NCBI GenBank assembly: GCA_937991535.1
Contig: CALKHN010000063.1
Location: 1 to 18,212, forward strand
DNA length: 18,212 nucleotides
Source of the DNA: an uncultured Sphingobacteriales bacterium
GTDB lineage: Bacteria > Bacteroidota > Bacteroidia > Chitinophagales > Chitinophagaceae
Direction: 5' to 3'
Below are positions 7,689-15,662 of this stretch, piece after piece. Below the pieces are notes generated by a model. That model was not told where the DNA came from. It was given only the letters and a program-made list of their open reading frames with translations, and made no database searches. Positions within the stretch are counted from its first letter, which is position 1. The number at the start of each line of letters is the position of its first letter. Made by a program: the position numbers and the translations under genes.

Positions 7689-8936
7689 ATGATAACTACT
7701 ACGATTGCCAAACAGCGCTGGATGCGATTAATTCCGATCGTGTTTATTACGTATAGCCTTGCCTATCTCGACCGGGCTAATTTTGGATTTGCTACGGCGG
7801 GTGGAATGGCTGAGGATATGAAGATCACTGCGGCCATGTCTTCCCTGCTGAGCTCCTTGTTTTTTCTCGGGTATTTTTTCTTTCAGATACCGGGTGCATT
7901 ATATGCTGCAAAGAAAAGTGCTAAAAAATTAATTTTCTGGTCATTGATTTTGTGGGGCGTACTTGCAATGGCCACCGGTATGGTCAGTAATATCAGTTTA
8001 CTCATCGTCATCCGGTTTATGCTCGGCGTTGTGGAGAGCGCGGTAATGCCTGCTATGATTATTTTCCTCAGCCGCTGGTTCACTAAATCTGAACGATCCA
8101 GGGCTAACACGTTTTTAATACTGGGCAATCCGGTAACCATTCTGTGGATGTCTGTTTTATCGGGCTACCTGGTAGAATCTGTGGGCTGGCGATGGATGTT
8201 TATTATAGAAGGAGCGCCCGCTATCATTTGGGCTTTCTTCTGGTGGCGGTTAATTGACGACAAGCCCAGGCAGGCAAAATGGCTGACAACAGAAGAAAAA
8301 AATGCGCTGGAACACCAGTTGCAGCTTGAACAGCAAAGCATTAAACCGGTACGAAACTATGGTGAGGCATTCAGACTTAAAGTGGTGATCTTACTCTGCC
8401 TTCAGTATGCACTATGGAGCATTGGCGTGTATGGCTTTGTAATGTGGTTGCCTTCCATCATCAATGCCGCACCCAACAGTAATATTGTTACTACGGGATG
8501 GTTGTCGTCAGTTCCCTATCTTCTGGCCGTTATAGCCATGCTGGGGGCTTCCTATTTTTCTGATAAAACGCTTAAAAGAAAGGCGTTCATTTGGCCCTTC
8601 CTGTTAGTAGGTGCTATTGCGTTTTATGGCTCCTATCTGGCAGGCACGGATAATTTCTGGCTATCGTTTGTTTTACTGGTTATTGCCGGCGGCGCCATGT
8701 ATGCGCCCTATGGTCCGTTCTTTGCCATTATTACCGAGGTACTTCCAAAAAATGTTTCGGCAGGCGCCATTGCACTCATCAACAGTTTTGGAGCATTAGG
8801 TTCGTTTATAGGCGCTTATTTTGTAGGTTATCTTAATGGAACCACAGGAGGCTTTGGCGCCTCGTATATTTTTATGTCCGGATCGCTTTTGCTTGCCGCA
8901 ATAATAACAATGGTGGCAGTGAAGGACGCAAAGTAA
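7689..8936 (+). CDS. MFS transporter, anion:cation symporter (ACS) type
   Basis: A 415-residue membrane protein with about 12 hydrophobic helices. The family signature near the N-terminus is YSLAYLDRANFGFA (residues 22-35). I chose the ATG at 7689 because an open frame extends to 7599, but those 30 extra residues are encoded by the low-complexity tract and are highly charged. The start used gives MITTTIAKQRWMRLIPIVF leading straight into helix 1. ACS members carry organic anions such as hexuronates, galactonate, glucarate, tartrate or phthalate. As last gene of the catabolic cluster it probably imports the acidic product or substrate. There is a 144-bp gap before it and I found no clear promoter, so read-through is possible. 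The substrate is inferred only. Confidence 0.85.
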   Translation: MITTTIAKQRWMRLIPIVFITYSLAYLDRANFGFATAGGMAEDMKITAAMSSLLSSLFFLGYFFFQIPGALYAAKKSAKKLIFWSLILWGVLAMATGMVSNISLLIVIRFMLGVVESAVMPAMIIFLSRWFTKSERSRANTFLILGNPVTILWMSVLSGYLVESVGWRWMFIIEGAPAIIWAFFWWRLIDDKPRQAKWLTTEEKNALEHQLQLEQQSIKPVRNYGEAFRLKVVILLCLQYALWSIGVYGFVMWLPSIINAAPNSNIVTTGWLSSVPYLLAVIAMLGASYFSDKTLKRKAFIWPFLLVGAIAFYGSYLAGTDNFWLSFVLLVIAGGAMYAPYGPFFAIITEVLPKNVSAGAIALINSFGALGSFIGAYFVGYLNGTTGGFGASYIFMSGSLLLAAIITMVAVKDAK

Positions 8937-8962
8937 GGTATAGAAGGGTAATGGGAGGGCAA

Positions 8963-8992
8963 ACTGGCGTGGGGCTTGTGGAAGAAGCCAGT
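8963..8992 (+). other. Imperfect hairpin downstream of the transporter gene
   Basis: ACTGGC (8963-8968) can pair with GCCAGT (8987-8992), and an inner GGCTT can compete by pairing with AAGCC. No T-tract follows at once; the next T-run is about 35 nt later. It may help end the cluster transcript, but it is not a canonical intrinsic terminator. Confidence 0.25.
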
Positions 8993-9052
8993 CATCGCAC
9001 CGGGATCGTTACCTGGTGAATCAGCCTATTTTTTTCTCTGATCTATTTATTA

Positions 9053-9060
9053 TACCTTTG
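9053..9060 (+). promoter_or_regulatory. Putative -7 box of the first DEAD-box helicase gene
   Basis: TACCTTTG matches TAnnTTTG exactly, about 140 bp before the GTG start. It lies at the upstream edge of the segment conserved between the two helicase loci, as expected if that segment is promoter plus transcribed leader. No clear -33 TTTG is visible. Confidence 0.45.
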
Positions 9061-9200
9061 CGGCTCTTAATGTTATTGCTTCCTCCGTTTGTGTAGTAGT
9101 TTATTCTCCTCCAACATAGTGACCGCTTAACCTAAGGCAGATAAAGTATCAATCATTTTTGATAGCCTTATCACTCTTTTATTATTAAAAAAAATTACAA
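9061..9200 (+). promoter_or_regulatory. Conserved long 5' leader of helicase copy 1, with hairpin
   Basis: About 140 nt of leader, roughly 94% identical to the leader of copy 2. It contains two CCTCC motifs (9082-9086 and 9108-9112), a hairpin at 9140-9172 (GATAA/TTATC outer arms, TATCAA/TTGATA inner arms, loop TCATTT) and a competing AAGGC (9134-9138)/GCCTT (9165-9169) pairing, followed by an A/T-rich stretch up to the GTG. Long leaders are common in cold-induced helicase genes. A regulatory RNA role is inferred. Confidence 0.5.
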
Positions 9201-10448
9201 GTGTCATTTAACAATTTGCAACTTATAGAACCTGTGTTACAGGCCCTGGGCAAAGAAGGCTATACAAAGCCTACCCCTATCCAGGAAAAATCAATTCCTT
9301 CAATTTTACAAAAAAGAGACCTGCTGGGTTGCGCCCAAACAGGTACCGGGAAAACCGCCGCCTTTACTATTCCTGTTCTGCAACTGATCCATGAGCAGAA
9401 AAAAACCACTCAGTTTTTGCAGCAGCCCCAGGCTTTAATCCTTACGCCTACCAGGGAACTGGCTATACAGATTGGTGAAAGTATTGAGGCTTATGGCAGG
9501 TTTTTAAATGTAAAGCATACCGTTATCTTTGGTGGACTTCCGCAACACAGCCAGGTACAGGCCATCCGCCGCGGGGTAGACCTGGTAGTGGCTACACCGG
9601 GCCGCTTGCTGGACCTGATGCAACAGAAGATTTTATCACTTAGCCATATCCAATATTTTGTGCTGGATGAAGCAGACCGCATGCTTGATATGGGATTTAT
9701 ACACGATGTAAAACGCATCATTGTGCATCTGCCCTCCCGGCGTCAAACACTTTTTTTCTCTGCAACCATGCCTCCTGCCATTAGTAAGCTGGCATCTGTA
9801 TTATTAAAAGATCCGGTAAAGGTTGAAGTTACTCCCGCTTCTTCTGTAGTAGAAATCATAGAGCAATCCGTTTATTTTACGGAGAAGAAAAACAAACAAC
9901 CCTTATTGATCCATTTGTTGCAAAACAAGTCTATTGAAACCGTACTGGTATTTACACAAATGAAGCATGCTGCGGATAAGCTGGCGTATAAATTGAATAA
10001 CGCAGGCATCCGCACCGAGGCTATTCATGGCGACAAATCGCAGCATTCACGTCAAAGGGCACTTGAGAATTTCAAAAGGAGGAAGACCCGTGTGCTGGTG
10101 GCGACTGATATTGCTGCACGTGGCATTGATATTGAAGAACTCACCCATGTAATTAATTTTGATCTGCCGAATGTACCTGAAACTTACGTCCATCGCATTG
10201 GCCGCACAGGCAGAGCAGGGGCGGCTGGTATCGCCATTTCTTTTTGCGATCAGAACGAAAAACCCTTGCTGAACGATATCCAAAAACTCAACCGCAGAAC
10301 AATTCCTGTTGTTAAGGGTCATCCTTTTGAAATGGATTCTGTTAACAGTAATATCAATAAGGTGCCTTTAGCAAGCCATGTCAATAGTTTCAAAAATGCA
10401 GGAACGGGTGGTAGAGGCAGGAAGGTTTTCAGGCAAAAAACGAATTGA
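9201..10448 (+). CDS. DEAD-box RNA helicase, copy 1 (RhlE-like)
   Basis: A 415-residue helicase with the full motif set: Q motif (YTKPTPIQ, 21-28), I AQTGTGKT (45-52), Ia PTRELA (83-88), Ib TPGR (132-135), II DEAD (156-159), III SAT (187-189), IV VLVFTQ (248-253), V ATDIAARGID (301-310) and VI HRIGRTGRAG (331-340). The short C-terminal tail is Gly/Arg/Lys-rich. It should unwind RNA duplexes in ribosome assembly or mRNA turnover. The start is GTG, shared with copy 2 and without a Shine-Dalgarno sequence; MSFNNLQLIEPVL is the usual RhlE-type beginning. It differs from copy 2 at about 35 of 415 residues, mostly at 69-76 and in the tail. It is convergent with the acyl-CoA dehydrogenase gene. Confidence 0.95.
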   Translation: MSFNNLQLIEPVLQALGKEGYTKPTPIQEKSIPSILQKRDLLGCAQTGTGKTAAFTIPVLQLIHEQKKTTQFLQQPQALILTPTRELAIQIGESIEAYGRFLNVKHTVIFGGLPQHSQVQAIRRGVDLVVATPGRLLDLMQQKILSLSHIQYFVLDEADRMLDMGFIHDVKRIIVHLPSRRQTLFFSATMPPAISKLASVLLKDPVKVEVTPASSVVEIIEQSVYFTEKKNKQPLLIHLLQNKSIETVLVFTQMKHAADKLAYKLNNAGIRTEAIHGDKSQHSRQRALENFKRRKTRVLVATDIAARGIDIEELTHVINFDLPNVPETYVHRIGRTGRAGAAGIAISFCDQNEKPLLNDIQKLNRRTIPVVKGHPFEMDSVNSNINKVPLASHVNSFKNAGTGGRGRKVFRQKTN

Positions 10449-10537
10449 TTTTTTTGGTTCTTGTGTTTTGTGATTTTGATGCTTTGTATCTTTCCGGATT
10501 TGTGATGTAAGGCTTCGGGCTTAAATATCATCTACCG

Positions 10538-11899
10538 CTATACAAACGCGCTGAATCCCGTAATAGCCCTGCCCACAATCAGTGAGTTGATCTCTTTTGT
10601 GCCTTCATAAGAGTATATGGCTTCTGCATCTGCTACAAAACGCGCTACATTGTGGTCCAGCAAAATGCCATTACCACCCATTACCTCCCTTGCTTTGCTT
10701 ACGATATCGCGTGTACGCAAAGAACAAAACACCTTTGCCAGCGAAGCATGTTCATCTTTTAATAAACCCAGGTCCTGCAGTTCCGACAACCGGAATACCA
10801 GCGACTGCATGGCTGTGAGGTTAGAAAGCATTTCTACCAAATGATCTTGAATGAGTTGGTAGGAAGCAATGGGTTTGCCGAATTGTTTTCTTTTGCGTGT
10901 ATAATCCAGTGCGTTTTCGTAGGCGCCTCTTGCACAGCCCACTGCCATCCATGCTACCCCGGCTCTTGTCATGCGCAATACTTTAGCTGTATCTTTAAAT
11001 GAGCTGGCACCCTGTAACCTGTCCTTTTCCATTACCTCGCAATTGCTAAGTGTAATCAAACCATTCTGAACAATACGCAATGCCATTTTCCCTTTTATCT
11101 TTTCCACACTAAAGCCGGGCGCGTCCTTTGTAACCAAAAAACCTTTCACCAGGTTGTCATCCAGATCTTTGGCCCATATAATGGTTACGTCGGCAAAAGT
11201 GGCATTACCGATCCATTTCTTTTGGCCGTTTAATATCCATTTATCACCAACGCGTTTGGCCGTGGTTGTTAGTCCGCCTGCTGCGCCGGAGCCAACCTCC
11301 GGTTCCGTTAAACCAAAAGCGCCTATGGCTTTAAATTGCTGCAACAACGGAAGCCAGTGTGTTTTTTGTTCTTCCGACCCGCATAAATAAATAGAGCCCA
11401 TTACCAGTCCGCTTTGTACACCAAAAAAAGTAGCTATGGAGGCGTCAACCCTGGCCATTTCCATGGCGATAATGCCCTCCATCAAAAATGACTTTCCGGG
11501 GCAGCCATATCCTTTGTAGGTAACGCCGCATAAATTAAGCGCTGCAAACTTTGGAATAATTTCAAACGGAAAATCATCGTGGAGCCAATAGTTATTTACG
11601 ATCGGGGCAATTTCCTTTTCCATAAATTTCCTCACCTGCAATTGAACAGCTCTGTCTTCTTCACTGAGCCGGAGCGACAGTTCATAAAAATCGCCGTTTA
11701 TTTCAGGCAGGGCTTTTTTGGGTTTGCCATTGCTTTCGATCAGTTTTTGCAGCCCCTTCAACTGGTTATCATCAAGCTTTGAAAATCTTTCCATTAATTT
11801 TTGCAGGTCAACCTTTTTCGAGATCCTTCCCAACTGGTCAAAATCAATTGTTTTAAATAGCTGGTATGCCTGTTTTATTTTACTGAGTGTTCCGGCCAT
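10538..11899 (-). CDS. Acyl-CoA dehydrogenase, glutaryl-CoA-dehydrogenase-like
   Basis: From the ATG at 11899 this encodes 453 residues. The frame opens further to an ATG at 11965, but those 22 residues are basic and do not resemble the family. Residues about 1-70 are a helical extension (KIKQAYQLFKTIDF...). The acyl-CoA dehydrogenase fold follows: GYGCPG (130-135), FGLTEPEVGSG (195-205), WILNGQKKWIGNA (221-233), RKRKQFGKPI (335-344), MGGNGI (407-412), and YSYEGTKEINSLIVGRAITG (429-448) with catalytic Glu432. The last motif and length match glutaryl-CoA dehydrogenase. However, the substrate-carboxylate Arg-Ser of human GCDH (YRSAM) aligns to Ala-Thr here (SIATFF), so glutaryl-CoA may not be the substrate. 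It is an FAD flavoenzyme, cytoplasmic, in a single-gene unit. Confidence 0.88.
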   Translation of the reverse strand: MAGTLSKIKQAYQLFKTIDFDQLGRISKKVDLQKLMERFSKLDDNQLKGLQKLIESNGKPKKALPEINGDFYELSLRLSEEDRAVQLQVRKFMEKEIAPIVNNYWLHDDFPFEIIPKFAALNLCGVTYKGYGCPGKSFLMEGIIAMEMARVDASIATFFGVQSGLVMGSIYLCGSEEQKTHWLPLLQQFKAIGAFGLTEPEVGSGAAGGLTTTAKRVGDKWILNGQKKWIGNATFADVTIIWAKDLDDNLVKGFLVTKDAPGFSVEKIKGKMALRIVQNGLITLSNCEVMEKDRLQGASSFKDTAKVLRMTRAGVAWMAVGCARGAYENALDYTRKRKQFGKPIASYQLIQDHLVEMLSNLTAMQSLVFRLSELQDLGLLKDEHASLAKVFCSLRTRDIVSKAREVMGGNGILLDHNVARFVADAEAIYSYEGTKEINSLIVGRAITGFSAFV

Positions 11900-12160
11900 A
11901 AATGATGTTTTGGTATGGAATATAGTTCTTTTTACACGAATTGTATATGAAGCGGTAGCAGGCATTTATTGTTCGGGGCCGACTGAAGAGGTCGTTGTGG
12001 CTTATGAAGTGAAGCAATCTATAACACATAAATTAGCACCATTCAATGAGATTGCTTCAGTCGTTCCTCCCCTGCAAAGACGTTCAGCGACCTTTGGGGT
12101 CAGCCCCGCAATATGCTTATCTTCTATTTAAACGTTTATTCATTGTCGCAACTACACCTG

Positions 12161-12179
12161 TATATTGACACAATATACC
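12161..12179. promoter_or_regulatory. Perfect 19-bp inverted repeat, candidate operator
   Basis: GTATATTGACACAATATAC has two perfect 8-bp arms around ACA. It lies 24 bp before the -7-like box and 68 bp before the SRPBCC start, a typical place for a dimeric repressor or activator. No regulator gene is in the window, so the binding protein is unknown. Confidence 0.45.
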
Positions 12180-12202
12180 CCGCTATGCCAAAAGTGTAGC
12201 AT

Positions 12203-12210
12203 TAATTTTG
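12203..12210 (+). promoter_or_regulatory. Putative -7 box of the SRPBCC gene
   Basis: TAATTTTG matches TAnnTTTG, 37 bp before the ATG. No TTTG stands at the right distance upstream, which would fit a promoter needing an activator bound to the inverted repeat just before it. Confidence 0.35.
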
Positions 12211-12247
12211 TATCGTCTTAATCATTATCAAAATAAAATAAAAGGCA

Positions 12248-12709
12248 ATGAAAAAATTACAATTCAAAAGCGATATCAATGCGCCTGCTGCAAAAGTGTA
12301 TAACACTATGATCGGGAAAGAAACCTTCAGGCTATGGACGGCTGTGTTCAATCCTTCTTCCGATTTTGAAAGTGGTAATGTAGAAGGAAGCTGGGAAAAA
12401 GGCTCAAAGATCCTTTTTGTAGGAACAAACAAACAAGGTAAACGCGAAGGAATGGTAGGATTTATCAGGGAAAATATCCCCGGGCGGTTTGTTTCCATAG
12501 AATACGAAGGCATTCTGGATGGAGACAATGAAGTAACCAGCGGACCGGCCGCGAAAGAATGGCAGGGGTTTGAAAACTACAACTTTGAGACCAATGGCGG
12601 AACAACTACTGTAACCGTAGATATAGATGTAAACGATCAGATGCTCGATTACTTCCGTGAAACTTATCCCAAAGCATTAAACAAGCTGAAGGAGATATGT
12701 GAAGCGTGA
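12248..12709 (+). CDS. SRPBCC-domain protein (START/Bet v1-like, AHSA1-type)
   Basis: A 153-residue single-domain protein with the SRPBCC pattern. It has a first strand KKLQFKSDINAPAAKVYNTMI (2-22) where the conserved A/P-x-x-x-V-[YW] turn precedes helix 1, then ETFRLWTAVF (25-34), SWEKGSKILFVG (48-59), a GMVGFIRENIPGRFVSIEY strand pair (68-86), a Gly/Thr-rich TTTVTVDIDV strand (118-127), and a long C-terminal helix ending LKEICEA. The fold encloses a hydrophobic ligand pocket; the ligand cannot be read from sequence. An AAAGG lies just before the start. It is convergent with the fusion gene that ends at 12741, with 31 bp between them. Confidence 0.8.
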   Translation: MKKLQFKSDINAPAAKVYNTMIGKETFRLWTAVFNPSSDFESGNVEGSWEKGSKILFVGTNKQGKREGMVGFIRENIPGRFVSIEYEGILDGDNEVTSGPAAKEWQGFENYNFETNGGTTTVTVDIDVNDQMLDYFRETYPKALNKLKEICEA

Positions 12710-12740
12710 CCAGGTTAAAGAACACTGCAGATTGGGAAAC

Positions 12741-15575
12741 CTATTTCCCGAGTACCAGCAACCTGTCTTTCGCATCACCTTTCACAGCAATAATAATCTC
12801 TGTTTTGGTTTCTTTCATCGAAGCCGACCACCCGGTTTGGGGGTACTGCCTGGTAATTTTATTGAAAGTGGCAAAATCTTTTTTTAGCCGCACTTCAAAG
12901 TCTCCGTCATCAATGAGATGCAGAATATACCTGTTTTGTTTTTCCTGCTCTGCCAATACCACTTGTTTGGATGGCTCACTTACCTGCAAGGGAATTTTGC
13001 CGGTATAATGTTCAGCTACAGCCCTTGTTAAGGAGGCATCATCCGGAGTTGCAATGTAAACAAACCTGCCTTTTCCGAAATCGGTGTGATGTACCAACGG
13101 CTTTTTAGCACCATTAGCATTCACCCAAACTGAAGTCTTTCCCTTTATGCCTGCGAAATCTATAAAATTGTCAAGCTTTACGGAATCACCAAGCGTGCGA
13201 AGAAAGTTTGTCTTTTGTGTTTTGGTAAATCCGAAACTTAAATTGGATGAAGTTACATTGCGTGTGCCGCGCAAAACATTCAATGACCTTAGCTGAATAC
13301 CCATTTCTTCAGCAAGCGCAAAATTGCTCAATGCCTTTCCTTTATCGTCATACAATAAGGCATCGCCAAGCGCGATAAGGGTGCCGCCATTGTTTACATA
13401 GTTTTTAAGTACCTGCAGCTGGTCGACGGTAATGCCGGACGTGCGCGGCAGCAGCAATACTTTATACCCTGAAAGATCCTTTTCGTGCAGGTCAAGCGCA
13501 TTGATATACCTGATGGGAAGACTCCTTGAAAGATATTCAGCAGTAACCGATTCACAGCTTTGCATATAAGGCTCCCTGTTAAACCCGGGGAAATGATACC
13601 GGGTGTTTTCAGAGAATACCAATCCTACGGTAGAAGGCAGGGTGGCATGCTCAAGATAGGGTTGTACATGCGACACCATTTCAAAGAAGGGCGCTAAGTC
13701 ATTCAGCATCCAGTTGCGATCATCGGGCAGGGCGGTTTCCTGGTTTACCTTAATATACTGATAGCATCTTCCGCCCAATGCCATGATCAATCTTCGGATG
13801 GGACTGGTAAGCGTTTGTCCAGCAATGATCGCTTCTTTATCCAGGATACCTCTTAAAGCAAGCAATTTTACGGGGTGGCCAAATTCAATATAAGCAACAT
13901 CATACTGCCTGCCGGAGTTCAGGTCGGCCTCACTGTACGTGTTAATATGATTTTGCCAGATCTCAATTCCCGGTTTAACCGATCTGCAAACCTTTGTCAG
14001 CCTTTCGGCAGCATTGCGGAGTGTAGCCAGGTAGAAATAATCAAATTTTGAAGGATCTTTTGCATCAATTTCTTTCCAGCTTGTGAGCTCCTGCCCGTAA
14101 AGCGTTTTATACAGCTTATGACAACCTTCGCATTCGCACCGCTTGGCGCTGTACAGCATGTCGTATCGTAAAGCATCAAGAGGATAATTGGTTAACAGCT
14201 CTTTGGAATAATTTTCCAGGAGTTCCAGGTAACCCGGTGCGTTGATGCAGAGACCTTCATGACTAATGGTCCCGTCTTCATCCGGCATCACATGCACATA
14301 AGGGGTGCCTGCATGGTCGCGCATAAATTTCCAGTGCACGCCAAGCGTAATATATCCGAAGGCATGTATATTTCGCTTATGCAGTTCATTAACCACTTCT
14401 CCAAACCAATCGTCTTTTAATGCCGGGAATTTTTCACCATATTTGGTATTGTAGGTTGTGTATCCATGATGGGGAACGGCAAGGATAAGTGCTGCATCCA
14501 TATTTGCCTTACGGGATAGTTCCGCAAGTTCGGCAGGATCAGCACGGGAAAATTTCTTAGGAATATCGTCTAATGTTCTGCCCACCCAATTGTAGTCGTA
14601 ACACAATTGGCGAAATGAAACAGTAGGGCCTTTAGACTGATAGGTTGCAACTATTTTGGGGTCGTAGGCAGAACCACTAACAGCATTCGGCTCTTTCCAG
14701 GGCTGCATCCCTGCCTGGATGACCAATTGATCTGCAGCTATGGTGGGTGCTATATATTGTTCGATATGCGCTATCACGCCCGCTGATGCTTTTTGGGGTG
14801 TGAATTCCGGAGCAGGCCGGCGGTTATCCGGATCAAATTCATTTCCGCTGATGGCCTCTGTCAGGTCACGAACAACCACACAATCAAATCCGTACCTGGT
14901 CATGGGGATCGCTGAAAAGGGCCGGGTGACCGATATGCACATATTGGATGCAACGCCAACATAAATGAGCCGGTCAATTCCTTTCTTGTGGAAGATGCTG
15001 ACCATTTCGCGCTCATTTTCCGATATAAGGTCTGTGGGTTCAATGATAAGACCGGCATGCTGCCGGCGCCAGATTTTTCGCGTAATGCAGGGGCGTTCTT
15101 TGCTGCATTCGCAACCTCCCGTTTGCGACCAGGGCGGAAGTGGCGGATCGAATGTCTGCACGATTTCAACAGCGGGCAGGTCCTTTTGGATAGCCGCCTT
15201 TCGCTGCGGGTAATCGCCATAAAATGATGTAACATCAGATGGTGCAAATACGATCTGCAGGCCCAGCGCTCTGGCCGCCTTCAGCATATGGTTCATCTTC
15301 GGTATCAGGGCTGCCGTTTTTGATGTAAAAGATTTACACCAGTGCTGATCCCACATGTCTACCACAATCACTGCTGTACGGCTGCCATCTGCTTTAATGT
15401 GATTTGCCTTTAGTGAACCCGAAGCATCCCGTGTTTGAAGTGATAAAGTAAAGTTTTGGCGGGTTCTACTGCTTCCTACTTCCGTTTGCGAAAAAAGCAG
15501 GTTCGGCAGCAGCAGCAATATTAGATATAGTGTGCCTATGCCAACGTTTCTTAAATATTTAGTCGATTTTACCAT
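12741..15575 (-). CDS. Exported fusion: isochorismatase-like cysteine hydrolase + GHL6-like glycosidase + trimerisation-like domain
   Basis: A 944-residue protein with a Sec signal (helix 11-28, cleavage near LFSQ). Residues about 65-285 are an isochorismatase-like hydrolase: VIVVDMWDQHW with Asp73, and YVGVASNMC with the expected nucleophile Cys213. An unusual Cys-rich insert, GGCECSKERPC, lies at 153-163. Residues about 305-640 resemble the hypothetical glycoside hydrolase 6 group, with the CECEGCHKLYKTLYG signature (480-494) and candidate acids Asp472 (LRYDMLY) and Glu564 (YIEFGHP). Residues about 645-745 resemble the GATase-like beta-galactosidase trimerisation domain (VLLLPRTSGITVDQL...NNGGTLIALGD), and a C-terminal beta domain follows. 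It probably releases both a glycosidic and an amide-type group from one substrate; this is inference. It is a single-gene - strand unit. Confidence 0.75.
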   Translation of the reverse strand: MVKSTKYLRNVGIGTLYLILLLLPNLLFSQTEVGSSRTRQNFTLSLQTRDASGSLKANHIKADGSRTAVIVVDMWDQHWCKSFTSKTAALIPKMNHMLKAARALGLQIVFAPSDVTSFYGDYPQRKAAIQKDLPAVEIVQTFDPPLPPWSQTGGCECSKERPCITRKIWRRQHAGLIIEPTDLISENEREMVSIFHKKGIDRLIYVGVASNMCISVTRPFSAIPMTRYGFDCVVVRDLTEAISGNEFDPDNRRPAPEFTPQKASAGVIAHIEQYIAPTIAADQLVIQAGMQPWKEPNAVSGSAYDPKIVATYQSKGPTVSFRQLCYDYNWVGRTLDDIPKKFSRADPAELAELSRKANMDAALILAVPHHGYTTYNTKYGEKFPALKDDWFGEVVNELHKRNIHAFGYITLGVHWKFMRDHAGTPYVHVMPDEDGTISHEGLCINAPGYLELLENYSKELLTNYPLDALRYDMLYSAKRCECEGCHKLYKTLYGQELTSWKEIDAKDPSKFDYFYLATLRNAAERLTKVCRSVKPGIEIWQNHINTYSEADLNSGRQYDVAYIEFGHPVKLLALRGILDKEAIIAGQTLTSPIRRLIMALGGRCYQYIKVNQETALPDDRNWMLNDLAPFFEMVSHVQPYLEHATLPSTVGLVFSENTRYHFPGFNREPYMQSCESVTAEYLSRSLPIRYINALDLHEKDLSGYKVLLLPRTSGITVDQLQVLKNYVNNGGTLIALGDALLYDDKGKALSNFALAEEMGIQLRSLNVLRGTRNVTSSNLSFGFTKTQKTNFLRTLGDSVKLDNFIDFAGIKGKTSVWVNANGAKKPLVHHTDFGKGRFVYIATPDDASLTRAVAEHYTGKIPLQVSEPSKQVVLAEQEKQNRYILHLIDDGDFEVRLKKDFATFNKITRQYPQTGWSASMKETKTEIIIAVKGDAKDRLLVLGK

Positions 15576-15662
15576 TATTCCGATTATACGTTAAGAATCG
15601 CTAAAATATGCAGAAAAAAAATGGTGGGATTACTGGATATTAGCCAACCCGAATTTTTTGCG

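Larger units (their letters stand above)
9044..10448 (+). repeat. Direct repeat unit A (helicase promoter, leader and gene)
   Basis: Similarity with the second unit begins at TATTTATTATACC just before the promoter and ends at the helicase stop codon. Flanking DNA on both sides differs. It is therefore a duplication of one transcription unit, not of a larger block. Confidence 0.8.
11900..12247. other. Divergent intergenic region between the acyl-CoA dehydrogenase and SRPBCC genes
   Basis: About 350 bp with no convincing gene. It holds the control regions of two divergent genes, a GGGG-TCAG-CCCC mini-hairpin near 12100, a perfect inverted repeat at 12161-12179 and a -7-like box at 12203-12210. 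No clear promoter for the - strand gene was found. Confidence 0.5.

Noticed and set aside
10449..10537. Terminator between the convergent helicase copy 1 and acyl-CoA dehydrogenase genes.
   Set aside because: There are T-rich stretches but no stable stem; the AAGGCTTCGGGCTT stretch pairs over only three bases.
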